From NCBI RefSeq assembly GCF_024169315.1, contig NZ_JALJWR010000001.1:331501-395500 (forward strand): a stretch of DNA of 64,000 nucleotides, read 5' to 3'. This DNA is from Pseudomonas migulae. Lineage in GTDB: Bacteria; Pseudomonadota; Gammaproteobacteria; Pseudomonadales; Pseudomonadaceae. Numbering within the stretch: the stretch's first letter is position 1; every line of letters begins with the position of its first letter. Below the pieces are notes generated by a model, which saw only the letters and a program-made list of their open reading frames with translations, had not been told where the DNA came from and did no database searches. Shown one piece after another: positions 45,001-52,782 of the stretch. The translations under genes were made by a program, and so were the position numbers.

Positions 45001-46638
45001 ATGAATTCAAAATTTGAAAGCACTGCAGTCGAATCTGGCACGCTTAGTGGCTGGGATGGAATGAAAGTATTGGTGGACGGGAAACCTCTGGCGAAGGGTG
45101 ATCCCCTTATTTTGTTTCGCGGGCGGAGCACTGGGTTGGAGGTGGAAGTTTCGCCTGCGACGGCCAGTCAGTTGATGTTGGTTTGGGTTCATGATGGTGA
45201 TACTGATTTGGAGGTCAGGGCAGAACCAGAGTTTAACAGTTGGATGTCGCGAGACGGTGAAAGGTTTAAATGTAAATGCACTCCAGGGCCGGACAAGAGT
45301 GGTTACGGTAAACTGCTTTTTGTGAGCAGAGAAGTAGATGCGGTCTTTGAGCTAGTAACCATGAGTTTGTCATACAATATTAAAGATGAAGTGAAGGAAG
45401 TATTGGTCGACGATAACCCTGCTTCCGCAATTAACCGGTTCTGGAGGAATGAGCCGCGAATCATCCGCGTGGAGTTCAATGAAGACAGCCCCGAGAAAGA
45501 TCTTCAGCATGACCTAATAGCCACGCCGATTAATGGTGTGCAACCTGGCAATCTTGACGTGACTCGCATTGGACCGAATGAATGCACGGTCAACGCCCAT
45601 ACCCGAAGCGGCTCGTTCAAAGTCGACATTAGTCGTGAGGGCGATAGTACTACTGGCATTCCGTTAATCTGCAGCGTGATGTCGCGCGCTATGGGGGATG
45701 AAGTGGAAAGGATCGAGCAAAATGGCCGCCCTTACCCGAACCCGACAACTAGAATACATCACAGAGGACAGACTGAGACCCTCAAAGTTATCTACAAGGA
45801 GCATAGCCCCGCGAAAGACCTTGAATCGGCGCTGAACGTTGTGCTGCTGACCGGGTTGAAGGACGGCGATGTGGTGGCGACCTTGACTGAACCTCATACA
45901 TATCACGTCAAGGCTTCCAACAACAATAGCGGTAAGTACAGGCTGTACTTAACGGCAAATGGTATTATCTGGGTCTTTGAACTGCCTGCTCGCACGGTGC
46001 TATCGACCAAACTGGAGGATGAGTTGAAGGCGTTGGTGGACGACGTCGAGCTGCCACCCGAGGGAAGGACTTTCTATATCGGTGAATCGTACGAAATCTC
46101 CGTACTCTGGAATGACCCAACGCTTGCGGTTCCGCTGAAGCTTAACGCTTATGGTTCGGGATTTACTCCACTCGATTTTGAATGCAATCCACCCTTAAAT
46201 CTTCCAACGTTACGTGATTGGGATTTTACCCCTGCTACCAAAATAGAGGGTGATATCAATATAAGATTGAGCATTGACACAGACACTGCAATACTAACAA
46301 CTCCGAAGATCCAGCTAAAGTTTGAATCTCCAGCTTTTTGGTTCATGGAAGTAGAACGGATTCCCGGTCGAATTCTAGATTGCCCTCTGGGTAGATGGCT
46401 GAATCTAGAGTTTCGCCGGCGGACTGGTTCGCCGGTTACGAAACATTCGCTGAGTGTCTCAAGTAATGCCCCTGGCGGTATGCAATTAAAACCCGCAGGC
46501 ACTCAGGATTTAGATACGGTCTGGCAAATATTTGTCAATGATAATATTGCAAATAGTAGTGGTTCTTTTGTGTTGGTGGCAAGTTTTGACGCATATCCCG
46601 GCGTTGCCCTGAACTTTAGTCTGGATCCGTTGGCGTGA
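45001..46638 (+). CDS. Five-module beta-rich protein, array gene 3
   Basis: The 545-residue protein has no signal peptide. It has module A (KVLVDGKPLAKGDPLILFRG), two B modules (DEVKEVLVDDNPAS..., DEVERIEQNGRPYPNPTTRI), module C (LVDDVELPPEGRTFYIGESY, LPTLRDWDFTPATKIEGDIN) and a D-like last module (LGRWLNLEFRRRTGSPVTKH). Repeated NEDSPEKDL and KEHSPAKDL mark the two B units as an internal duplication. It is the most AT-rich of the three. No known enzyme motif is seen. The start is fixed by the spacing to the shared upstream element. Confidence 0.77.
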   Translation: MNSKFESTAVESGTLSGWDGMKVLVDGKPLAKGDPLILFRGRSTGLEVEVSPATASQLMLVWVHDGDTDLEVRAEPEFNSWMSRDGERFKCKCTPGPDKSGYGKLLFVSREVDAVFELVTMSLSYNIKDEVKEVLVDDNPASAINRFWRNEPRIIRVEFNEDSPEKDLQHDLIATPINGVQPGNLDVTRIGPNECTVNAHTRSGSFKVDISREGDSTTGIPLICSVMSRAMGDEVERIEQNGRPYPNPTTRIHHRGQTETLKVIYKEHSPAKDLESALNVVLLTGLKDGDVVATLTEPHTYHVKASNNNSGKYRLYLTANGIIWVFELPARTVLSTKLEDELKALVDDVELPPEGRTFYIGESYEISVLWNDPTLAVPLKLNAYGSGFTPLDFECNPPLNLPTLRDWDFTPATKIEGDINIRLSIDTDTAILTTPKIQLKFESPAFWFMEVERIPGRILDCPLGRWLNLEFRRRTGSPVTKHSLSVSSNAPGGMQLKPAGTQDLDTVWQIFVNDNIANSSGSFVLVASFDAYPGVALNFSLDPLA

Positions 46639-46738
46639 AAACAGTTAGTTGTTTAATAATACAAGTCTGTAGATTTGGTTGAACTGCCTGTGAGGTTATG
46701 CGTAAGTGTTACGCGTCTTTTAACCGAAGTGTTGTCAG

Positions 46739-46768
46739 ATTGCCCGTGGTGAAACTACCACGGGCAAT
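46739..46768. terminator. Perfect 12-bp hairpin between array gene 3 and the SDR gene
   Basis: ATTGCCCGTGGT and its complement around GAAACT, between convergent genes. There is no strong T-tract, so it may act as a bidirectional but weak terminator or an mRNA end-protecting hairpin. Confidence 0.45.
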
Positions 46769-46790
46769 ACTTACGGTTTCCGTAGTTGAA

Positions 46791-47558
46791 TCAGGACAAA
46801 AACCCGCCATCCACATTCAACGAAACCCCAGTGGTATAGCTGGAAGCATCACTCGCCAAATACAACACCGCCCCCGCCATCTCACTCGGATCCGCCACAC
46901 GCTTGAGCGGAATCTGCGCCAGCGCAGTATTCAAAATCGCCTCATTCTTCACCAGCGCCGAAGCAAACTTGGTGTCCGTCAACCCAGGCAACAACGCATT
47001 GCAACGAATCCCGAACTGCGCACATTCCTTGGCAAACACCTTGGTCATGTTGATCACCGCAGCCTTGGTCACCGAGTAGATGCCTTGGAAAATCCCCGGC
47101 GAGATGCCGTTGATCGACGCGACGTTGATGATGCTGCCGCCGCCGTTGTCGCGCATCAGCTTGCCGGCTTCGACCGACATGAAGAAGTAGCCGCGGATGT
47201 TGACGTCGACGGTTTTCTGGAAGGCGCTGAGGTCGGTGTCGAGCACGTTGCAGAACTGCGGGTTGGTCGCGGCGTTGTTGACCAGGATGTCCAGGCGGCC
47301 GAACTGTTCGCGGATGCCGGCGAAGACCTGGCTGATCTGTTCCATTTCACCGATGTGGCAGGCGACGGCGGTGGCTTTGCCGCCAGCGGCGATGATCGCG
47401 TCGGCGACGTGCTGGCAGCCCTCGAGTTTGCGGCTCGAGACGATCACATGGGCGCCTTGCTGGGCCAGGAGTTTGGCGATGGCTTCACCGATGCCGCGGC
47501 TGGCGCCGGAGACGAAAGCGATCTTGCCGTCGAGGTCGAACAACTGAGTCTTGGACAT
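46791..47558 (-). CDS. SDR-family oxidoreductase
   Basis: The 255-residue enzyme has the classical SDR signature: cofactor motif GASRGIGEAIA (residues 18-28), NNAA, catalytic Ser in VASINGISPG and YSVTKAAV (YxxxK), ending YTTGVSLNVDGGFLS. It is of the FabG/3-hydroxyacyl-dehydrogenase-like class. It follows the phosphotransferase gene 47691-48758, a pairing common in Pseudomonas fatty-acid-related loci. A degraded copy of its last ~20 codons lies at 43139-43198. Confidence 0.9.
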   Translation of the reverse strand: MSKTQLFDLDGKIAFVSGASRGIGEAIAKLLAQQGAHVIVSSRKLEGCQHVADAIIAAGGKATAVACHIGEMEQISQVFAGIREQFGRLDILVNNAATNPQFCNVLDTDLSAFQKTVDVNIRGYFFMSVEAGKLMRDNGGGSIINVASINGISPGIFQGIYSVTKAAVINMTKVFAKECAQFGIRCNALLPGLTDTKFASALVKNEAILNTALAQIPLKRVADPSEMAGAVLYLASDASSYTTGVSLNVDGGFLS

Positions 47559-47585
47559 GGGATTCCCTTGTTATTGGTCTGATGT

Positions 47586-47678
47586 TTGTAGGAGCGAGGC
47601 TTGCCCTCGAAGAACGATGACGCGGTGCTACAGATACACCGCAGTGCCTGATTCGCCAGCAAGCTTGGCTCCTACGGG
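47586..47678. repeat. BIME between the phosphotransferase and SDR genes
   Basis: GTAGGAGCGAGGCTTGCC and a diverged inverted copy (GCAAGCTTGGCTCCTAC). Confidence 0.75.
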
Positions 47679-47690
47679 TGCCGTTTTTTA

Positions 47691-48758
47691 TCAGAGGCTG
47701 GATTTCTGGATGACCTGCAAGCTCATCTGCTCCAGCAGTTTGTTCATGTGAATGAACTGCGCGAAGCGTTTGTCCTGGGTCTGGCCATGGAAGAAACGGT
47801 AGTAGATCTGCTGCACGATGCCGGCGAGGCGGAACAGGCCGTAGGTGTAGTAGAAGTCGAAGTTGTCGATCTGGATGCCGGAACGCTGGGCGTAGTAATC
47901 GACGAACTCGCGGCGGGTCAGCATGCCCGGGGCGTGACTCGGCTGGCGGCGCATCAATTGCACCGGTGCCGGGTCGTCGGCTTCGATCCAGTAGGCGAGG
48001 GTGTTGCCCAGGTCCATCAGCGGGTCGCCGAGGGTGGTGAGTTCCCAGTCGAGCACGCCGATGATCTGCATCGGGTTGTTCGGGTCGAGGATCACGTTGT
48101 CGAAGCGGTAATCGTTATGGACGATGCTCGACGTCGGGTGATCGGCGGGCATCTTGTCGTTGAGCCAGGCCTTGACCGCTTCCCACTGCGGCGCGTCCGG
48201 GGTCAGGGCTTTCTCGTAGCGGTCGCTCCAGCCTTTGATCTGCCGCGCCACATAACCTTCGGGCTTGCCGAGGTCGCCCAGGCCATAGGCCTTGTAGTCG
48301 ACCTGGTGCAGCTCGACGAACTTGTCGATGAAGCTTTTGCACAGGGCTTCGGTCTTCGCCGAATCCAGGCCCAGTTCCGGTGGCAGTTCGGCGCGCAGGA
48401 TGATGCCCTTGACCCGTTCCATCACATAGAACTCGGCGCCGATCACCGATTCGTCGGTGCAGTGCACGTAGGCTTTCGGGCAGTACGGAAAGCCGTCGCG
48501 CAGTTGATTGAGAATGCGAAACTCGCGGCCCATGTCATGGGCGGACTTGGCCTTGTGGCCAAACGGCGGTCGACGCAGGACGAATTCCTGTTCGGGGTAT
48601 TCCAGCAAATAGGTGAGGTTCGACGCACCGCCGGGGAACTGGCTGATCTGCGGCAAACCGCTGAGGCCCGGAATGTGGGCCTTGAGGTAAGGATCGATCA
48701 GGCTGGCATCGAGTTCTTCGCCGGTGCGGATACGGGTGGACTGGTCAGTAAGCGCCAT
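47691..48758 (-). CDS. Phosphotransferase family protein (APH fold, ACAD10-like)
   Basis: The 355-residue protein has the aminoglycoside-phosphotransferase/choline-kinase fold: an N-lobe (GGASNLTYLLEYPEQEFVLR), catalytic loop HNDYRFDNVILD and metal-binding GVLDWELTTLGDP. In mammals the related domain of ACAD10/11 phosphorylates 4-hydroxyacyl-CoAs, and bacterial homologs pair with SDR or acyl-CoA dehydrogenase genes, as here. It is unlikely to be a drug-resistance enzyme. Confidence 0.88.
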   Translation of the reverse strand: MALTDQSTRIRTGEELDASLIDPYLKAHIPGLSGLPQISQFPGGASNLTYLLEYPEQEFVLRRPPFGHKAKSAHDMGREFRILNQLRDGFPYCPKAYVHCTDESVIGAEFYVMERVKGIILRAELPPELGLDSAKTEALCKSFIDKFVELHQVDYKAYGLGDLGKPEGYVARQIKGWSDRYEKALTPDAPQWEAVKAWLNDKMPADHPTSSIVHNDYRFDNVILDPNNPMQIIGVLDWELTTLGDPLMDLGNTLAYWIEADDPAPVQLMRRQPSHAPGMLTRREFVDYYAQRSGIQIDNFDFYYTYGLFRLAGIVQQIYYRFFHGQTQDKRFAQFIHMNKLLEQMSLQVIQKSSL

Positions 48759-48901
48759 GCTTATCCCTTCTGCTTATTCTGGAGGCCTGAGACTATTGGC
48801 TAATCTAATGCGCACACCCGGCCCCCACAACCACGATCGGCCCTTATAGGTGAGGGTGTTGCCGGGCAATCATTGCTTTTGATACACCTGTTTGAATTGT
48901 C

Positions 48902-49885
48902 CTACAGAACGGCGTTGTTTTCGGGCGGCGTCACCGATGCCGACACTGGCAGCTCGATCGGAGTGAGCACCGGTTGGCCGGTAAAGAACGCCGTCAGGTT
49001 ACGCCCGACCAGCTCGACGGTGCCCTGGGTCGCTTCGGGCGACAGCCCCGCAACGTGTGGCGTGAGAATCACGTTGCTCAGCGACTTCAGCGCATCCGGC
49101 ACCTGAGGTTCATGATCGAAGACATCCAGCGCCGCGCCGGCAATTCGCCGTTGCTCCAGCGCGTTGATCAGATCGGCGGTCACCACCACGCTGGCGCGAG
49201 CGATATTGACGAGGAATCCGTTGGGACCCAAGGCATCCAGCACCGATCGGTTGATCAGGCTGCGGGTGCCGAGCCCGCCGGGCGTGGCCACCACCAGGAA
49301 ATCCGAGGCGCGAGCCAGTTCGGTCGGCGTCGAGCAGAAGCTGTACGGCACGTCGCTGCGGTGCTGGCGGTTGTGGTAGCTGACGCTCATGTCAAAACCG
49401 TTGGCCGCGCGTTTGGCGATCGCCATGCCGACAGCGCCGAGGCCGAGGATGCCCAGGCGTTTGGCGGACAGGGAAGGGCGCATGATTTTCGGCCACTCGC
49501 CCCGGCGCACGGCAGCGTCGCAGCGCGGGATGTCACGCACCATCGACAGCAGCATCGCCATCGCGTGGTCAGCGACCGAAGAGGCGTTGACCCCCGCGCC
49601 GTTGGTGACCGTAAGGCCCCGGTCGGCAGCGGCCTGCAGGTCGACCTGTTCGTAACCGGCACCGATCACGCAAATGATCTTCAGCGCGGGCAGTGCAGCG
49701 ATTTCATCGGCGTAGAGGCCCAACGGACCGCGGGTCAGCACGGCATCGATACGCGCGCCGTGGGTCGAAATGGCTTCGGCCCGCTCGGCGGGGGTTGGCG
49801 CCAGAATCAGGTGAAAGCCCTGATGTTCGAGAATCGGCAGGTAATCATTGATTGTTTCAACCAGTACCAGAACAGTGGCGGGCAT
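48902..49885 (-). CDS. D-isomer-specific 2-hydroxyacid dehydrogenase
   Basis: The 327-residue NAD(P)-dependent enzyme has the Rossmann motif LGILGLGAVGMAIAKR and the catalytic set: Arg in LVNIARASVV, Glu in DVFDHEPQVP, and His in VILTPHVAGL. It is closest in look to glyoxylate/hydroxypyruvate reductases. AGGAG lies 8 bp before the ATG. The gene is transcribed with, or just after, the TetR gene on the same strand; the natural substrate is not known. Confidence 0.9.
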   Translation of the reverse strand: MPATVLVLVETINDYLPILEHQGFHLILAPTPAERAEAISTHGARIDAVLTRGPLGLYADEIAALPALKIICVIGAGYEQVDLQAAADRGLTVTNGAGVNASSVADHAMAMLLSMVRDIPRCDAAVRRGEWPKIMRPSLSAKRLGILGLGAVGMAIAKRAANGFDMSVSYHNRQHRSDVPYSFCSTPTELARASDFLVVATPGGLGTRSLINRSVLDALGPNGFLVNIARASVVVTADLINALEQRRIAGAALDVFDHEPQVPDALKSLSNVILTPHVAGLSPEATQGTVELVGRNLTAFFTGQPVLTPIELPVSASVTPPENNAVL

Positions 49886-49998
49886 GCTGGGCTCCTGTGA
49901 CTTGAATATCCCTAGAGATAGCTGGCTTTAAAAACGCATTGGCAGCGACCAAAGATCGCACCACTGCCAGATGATCATAGCGGAACAGGAGAGACAGG

Positions 49999-50583
49999 TT
50001 ATGACGCCGTCAGAAAGCTTCGCGCGGCCTCGAGGATTTCATCGGACAAAGCGTCGCCACGGGTGGCGCGGGCCAGTGTCAATGCGCCGACCATCAACGA
50101 ATAATCGACCAGCGCTTTCTGCCGATTGATCTCGGGCTGATCCGCGCCCATCAGCGGCGCCAGTGTCTGTAACAGGGCTTCCAGGCCTTGGGTGTAGGTT
50201 TGGTGCAAACCGCTTTCAGCTGTTTCATGGCACATGTCACCGGCAAATGCGGTCACCGGGCAACTCTCGCCGGGATTGTCACGGTTGGCCGCCGACAGGT
50301 ACGGCGCGATGATGCTTTCACGGGCAGAGCGCTCGTCGTCGTGGTCTTCGATTTTCAGCTTCCAGCGTTCCAGCGATTGCGTGAACGCCCGGGAGCAGGC
50401 TTCCTGGGCGAGCGCCTCCTTGGACTCGAAGTGACCGTAGAAACCGCCATGGGTCAGACCGGCCGCGCCCATCACGTCGACAACGCTGATGCCGTGCAGG
50501 CCGCGCTCGCGAAACAGGCGCGTGGCGGCCTCGACGATGATCTCGCGGTTCAGTTCAGCTTGTTTGCGGGAGACTCGAGGCAT
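49999..50583 (-). CDS. TetR/AcrR-family regulator
   Basis: The 194-residue protein has an N-terminal HTH (AATRLFRERGLHGISVVDVM, GLTHGGFYGHFESKEALAQE) and an alpha-helical ligand domain with CPVTAFAGDMCHE, typical of the YxaF/LmrA-like TetR group. It lies 63 bp downstream of the EamA gene on the same strand. It may control the exporter, the hydroxyacid dehydrogenase or the tautomerases nearby; the long palindrome at 52037-52080 is a possible target. Confidence 0.88.
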   Translation of the reverse strand: MPRVSRKQAELNREIIVEAATRLFRERGLHGISVVDVMGAAGLTHGGFYGHFESKEALAQEACSRAFTQSLERWKLKIEDHDDERSARESIIAPYLSAANRDNPGESCPVTAFAGDMCHETAESGLHQTYTQGLEALLQTLAPLMGADQPEINRQKALVDYSLMVGALTLARATRGDALSDEILEAARSFLTAS

Positions 50584-50646
50584 GGCGGCTCACAGATAAA
50601 GTGGGTGAATAGATGACCAGCATCATAGGCAAGTGTTGGCAGCGTG

Positions 50647-51567
50647 TCAGGTGCTGGCTTTGATGACAGCGGTAGGGCCGACCGTGGGATTTTTCTTTCC
50701 GGACTGCAGGACGTAGACCCCACCCAGAATCAGCAGCATCGCCAGCAAGTCCAGGGTCTTGATCGGTTCGCCCACCAGCAGCGTGCCGATCAACAGCGCA
50801 ATCACCGGTGGAATGTACGTGACACCCGAAGCGGCGAGGGCGCCCAGGCGTTGCACGATGAAGTAATAAAGGATGTACGCAATGCCGGTCCCGGCCAGGC
50901 CCAACCCGAGAATGACGCCCACCAGCGCGACCGGATCGGCGCTGATTCGCGGCATTCCGTGCATGTCGGTGATCAACGTGATCAGCACCAGGGCAAAACC
51001 GATCTGATAAGTCGACAGCGCCAGTGGCGACAAACCCAGCGGCGTAATGAAGCGCCGCGCGTAGACGAACGAGCAGCCGACGCTCAGCGAACCGGCGATC
51101 ATGTACAGCACGCCGCTGACATCGACACCGGCTGCCAGGCTGTTCCAGGGTCGGGCAATCAGAATCACCCCGAGAAACCCCAGGAAAATGCCGAACGCCG
51201 TGCGGGCGTTCAGCGGTTCGGCACGCAGGAACAACCACGCGGTCACGAAGGAAAACAACGGAATTGCGCCACTGAGCATTCCGGCGACGCTGGACAGCAA
51301 CAGCGAAGTGCCTTTGGCGAAGGCGTAGTAGTAAATCACCGTCGCCAGCAGCGCCATGACCAGAAAGTGATGGCTGTGCCGCAGGTGCGCCCAACTCAGG
51401 CTGCGCCGCCATAACGCAAACGCCAGAATCGGCAGGAACCCGAACAACACCCTGAGAAACACGATCTGCGTGGGTGTGATCCAGGCGGCCGCCCACTTCA
51501 TGAAAATGAAGTTGGTGCCCCAGATCAAACCAAGCAGGGCGAATGCAATGTACGCAGCGTGTTTCAT
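50647..51567 (-). CDS. EamA/DMT-superfamily transporter
   Basis: The 306-residue protein has ten membrane helices as two EamA repeats: AALLGLIWGTNFIFMKWA-like start (ALLGLIWGTNFIFMKW), then VAGMLSGAIPLFSFVTAWLF and, in the second half, VTYIPPVIALLIGTLLVGEP. DMT carriers of this type export metabolites or amino acids. The substrate is unknown. It starts 27 bp before the tautomerase gene's 3' end, so the two probably share a transcript. Confidence 0.9.
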   Translation of the reverse strand: MKHAAYIAFALLGLIWGTNFIFMKWAAAWITPTQIVFLRVLFGFLPILAFALWRRSLSWAHLRHSHHFLVMALLATVIYYYAFAKGTSLLLSSVAGMLSGAIPLFSFVTAWLFLRAEPLNARTAFGIFLGFLGVILIARPWNSLAAGVDVSGVLYMIAGSLSVGCSFVYARRFITPLGLSPLALSTYQIGFALVLITLITDMHGMPRISADPVALVGVILGLGLAGTGIAYILYYFIVQRLGALAASGVTYIPPVIALLIGTLLVGEPIKTLDLLAMLLILGGVYVLQSGKKNPTVGPTAVIKAST

Positions 51568-51593
51568 GGGATGCCCCCTGGGCGGTGCAACGA

Positions 51594-51977
51594 TTAGCCA
51601 GCGAATTGCCCGATGCCGTTGCCAAACGACCAGTTCTCGCGCTTGACCTCCACCAGATTGATAAAGACGTCCTCCAGGCGAACGGCCAGTTCGGCGTTCA
51701 GGCTGTCGGCGATGGTTTTGTAGAGCAGTTTCTTCTGCTCGGTGGTGCGGCCTTCCATCAAGGTGATCTGGATGATCACCAGGTTGTCGGTGCGCTCGAT
51801 GCCCATGAACGTCGGGTCATAGATGAAGTGATTGGCATCATGTTCGGCGAGGATCTGGAAATTGTCGTTCTCGGGGACACCGATGGTGGTGTGCATGGCC
51901 GTGTAGATCAGTTTACCGACACGCTTGGCAAAGGTCGGATCCGGATTGTTTTTGATATCGACGCGAACGAGGGGCAT
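51594..51977 (-). CDS. Tautomerase-family protein, paralog 1
   Basis: The 127-residue protein starts MPLVRVDI, so removal of Met leaves the catalytic N-terminal Pro of the tautomerase (4-OT/MIF) superfamily. Later features are HFIYDPTFMGIERTDNLVII and AVRLEDVFINLVEVKRENWS. It is nearly identical to paralog 2 at 52131-52514, so the two arose by recent tandem duplication. A perfect 17-bp inverted repeat lies 60-100 bp upstream. The substrate is unknown. Confidence 0.88.
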   Translation of the reverse strand: MPLVRVDIKNNPDPTFAKRVGKLIYTAMHTTIGVPENDNFQILAEHDANHFIYDPTFMGIERTDNLVIIQITLMEGRTTEQKKLLYKTIADSLNAELAVRLEDVFINLVEVKRENWSFGNGIGQFAG

Positions 51978-52036
51978 GAAAGGCTCCGCAGAATGGACTG
52001 CCGGTCAGCAGGTCCATCGAAAATACATGACGCTGA

Positions 52037-52080
52037 TCCTTTATTAAATAGATTTGTTTAAACATCTATTTAATAAAGGA
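52037..52080. promoter_or_regulatory. Perfect 17-bp inverted repeat between the tautomerase paralogs
   Basis: TCCTTTATTAAATAGAT (52037-52053), 10-bp spacer TTGTTTAAAC, and the exact complement ATCTATTTAATAAAGGA (52064-52080). It is AT-rich in a GC-rich setting and ends about 60 bp upstream of paralog 1. Candidate operator for a dimeric repressor; paralog 2 lacks it. Confidence 0.6.
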
Positions 52081-52130
52081 TGCGCGGGCCTCAGTGTCCG
52101 GGGCGGCAGCCTGATTGTGATCGCGGTGGA

Positions 52131-52514
52131 TCAGAGCGCGTACTGGGCGACACCATGGCCAAACGACCAGTTCTCTTTTTTCACCTCCACCAGATTGATG
52201 AACACATCCTCCAGCCGCACCGCCAGCTCGGTGTTCAGCCGCTCAGCGATGGTTTTGTAGAGCAGCTTCTTCTGCTCGACGGTGCGGCCTTCACTCAGGG
52301 TGATTTGAATGAATACGAGACTATCCGTGCGGCTGATGCCCAGGTATTGGGGGTCATAGATGAAGTGATGCTCATCGTGCTCCGCGAGAATCTGGAAGTT
52401 ATCGTGCTCCGGCACGCCGATGGTGCTGTGCATGGCGGCGTAGATCTGTTGGCCGACGCGTTTGGCGAAGGCGGGGTCCTGATGTTTTTTGATGTCGACG
52501 CGAACCAGTGGCAT
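52131..52514 (-). CDS. Tautomerase-family protein, paralog 2
   Basis: The 127-residue protein is co-linear with paralog 1 and keeps MPLVRVDI with Pro as residue 2, HFIYDPQYLGISRTDSLVFI and AVRLEDVFINLVEVKKENWS. It lies directly upstream of paralog 1, separated by the long inverted repeat. Its own upstream region (to 52560) shows no such repeat, so the two copies are probably regulated differently. Confidence 0.88.
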   Translation of the reverse strand: MPLVRVDIKKHQDPAFAKRVGQQIYAAMHSTIGVPEHDNFQILAEHDEHHFIYDPQYLGISRTDSLVFIQITLSEGRTVEQKKLLYKTIAERLNTELAVRLEDVFINLVEVKKENWSFGHGVAQYAL

Positions 52515-52782
52515 GGCATGACTCCGATGGGAAGGAAGCGGTCAATTGAAGATAGATGATGGGAGACGTTGGCCAATGCAGGCCGCTGTTTGGTGCCTCA
52601 GGCTGGTGCGCCAAATACTGTTCGATCCGTTGATCCGTACAACCATTCCTCACCTAAGTCTTTGCTTCTGCTCATTAATCCCGGACAATCGCGCCCCTGT
52701 TTCGGCCAGGGCGCTGCCTGTCGGATTTTTCTGACTCGTCCTGACCGGGTAGCAACTGACCGGAATGCGGAGATCCCACCGG

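Noticed and set aside
42033..46638. Prophage or tailocin origin of the three modular genes
   Set aside because: No integrase, lysis, tail-assembly or phage regulatory genes are nearby; only the modular proteins and gene remnants are seen.
46739..46768. Strong intrinsic terminator after array gene 3
   Set aside because: The 12-bp hairpin is perfect but has no T-tract on either strand, so I list it only with low confidence.
47691..48758. Aminoglycoside resistance gene
   Set aside because: The APH fold is present, but pairing with an SDR gene and the overall sequence style fit the ACAD10-like acyl-CoA-related phosphotransferases.
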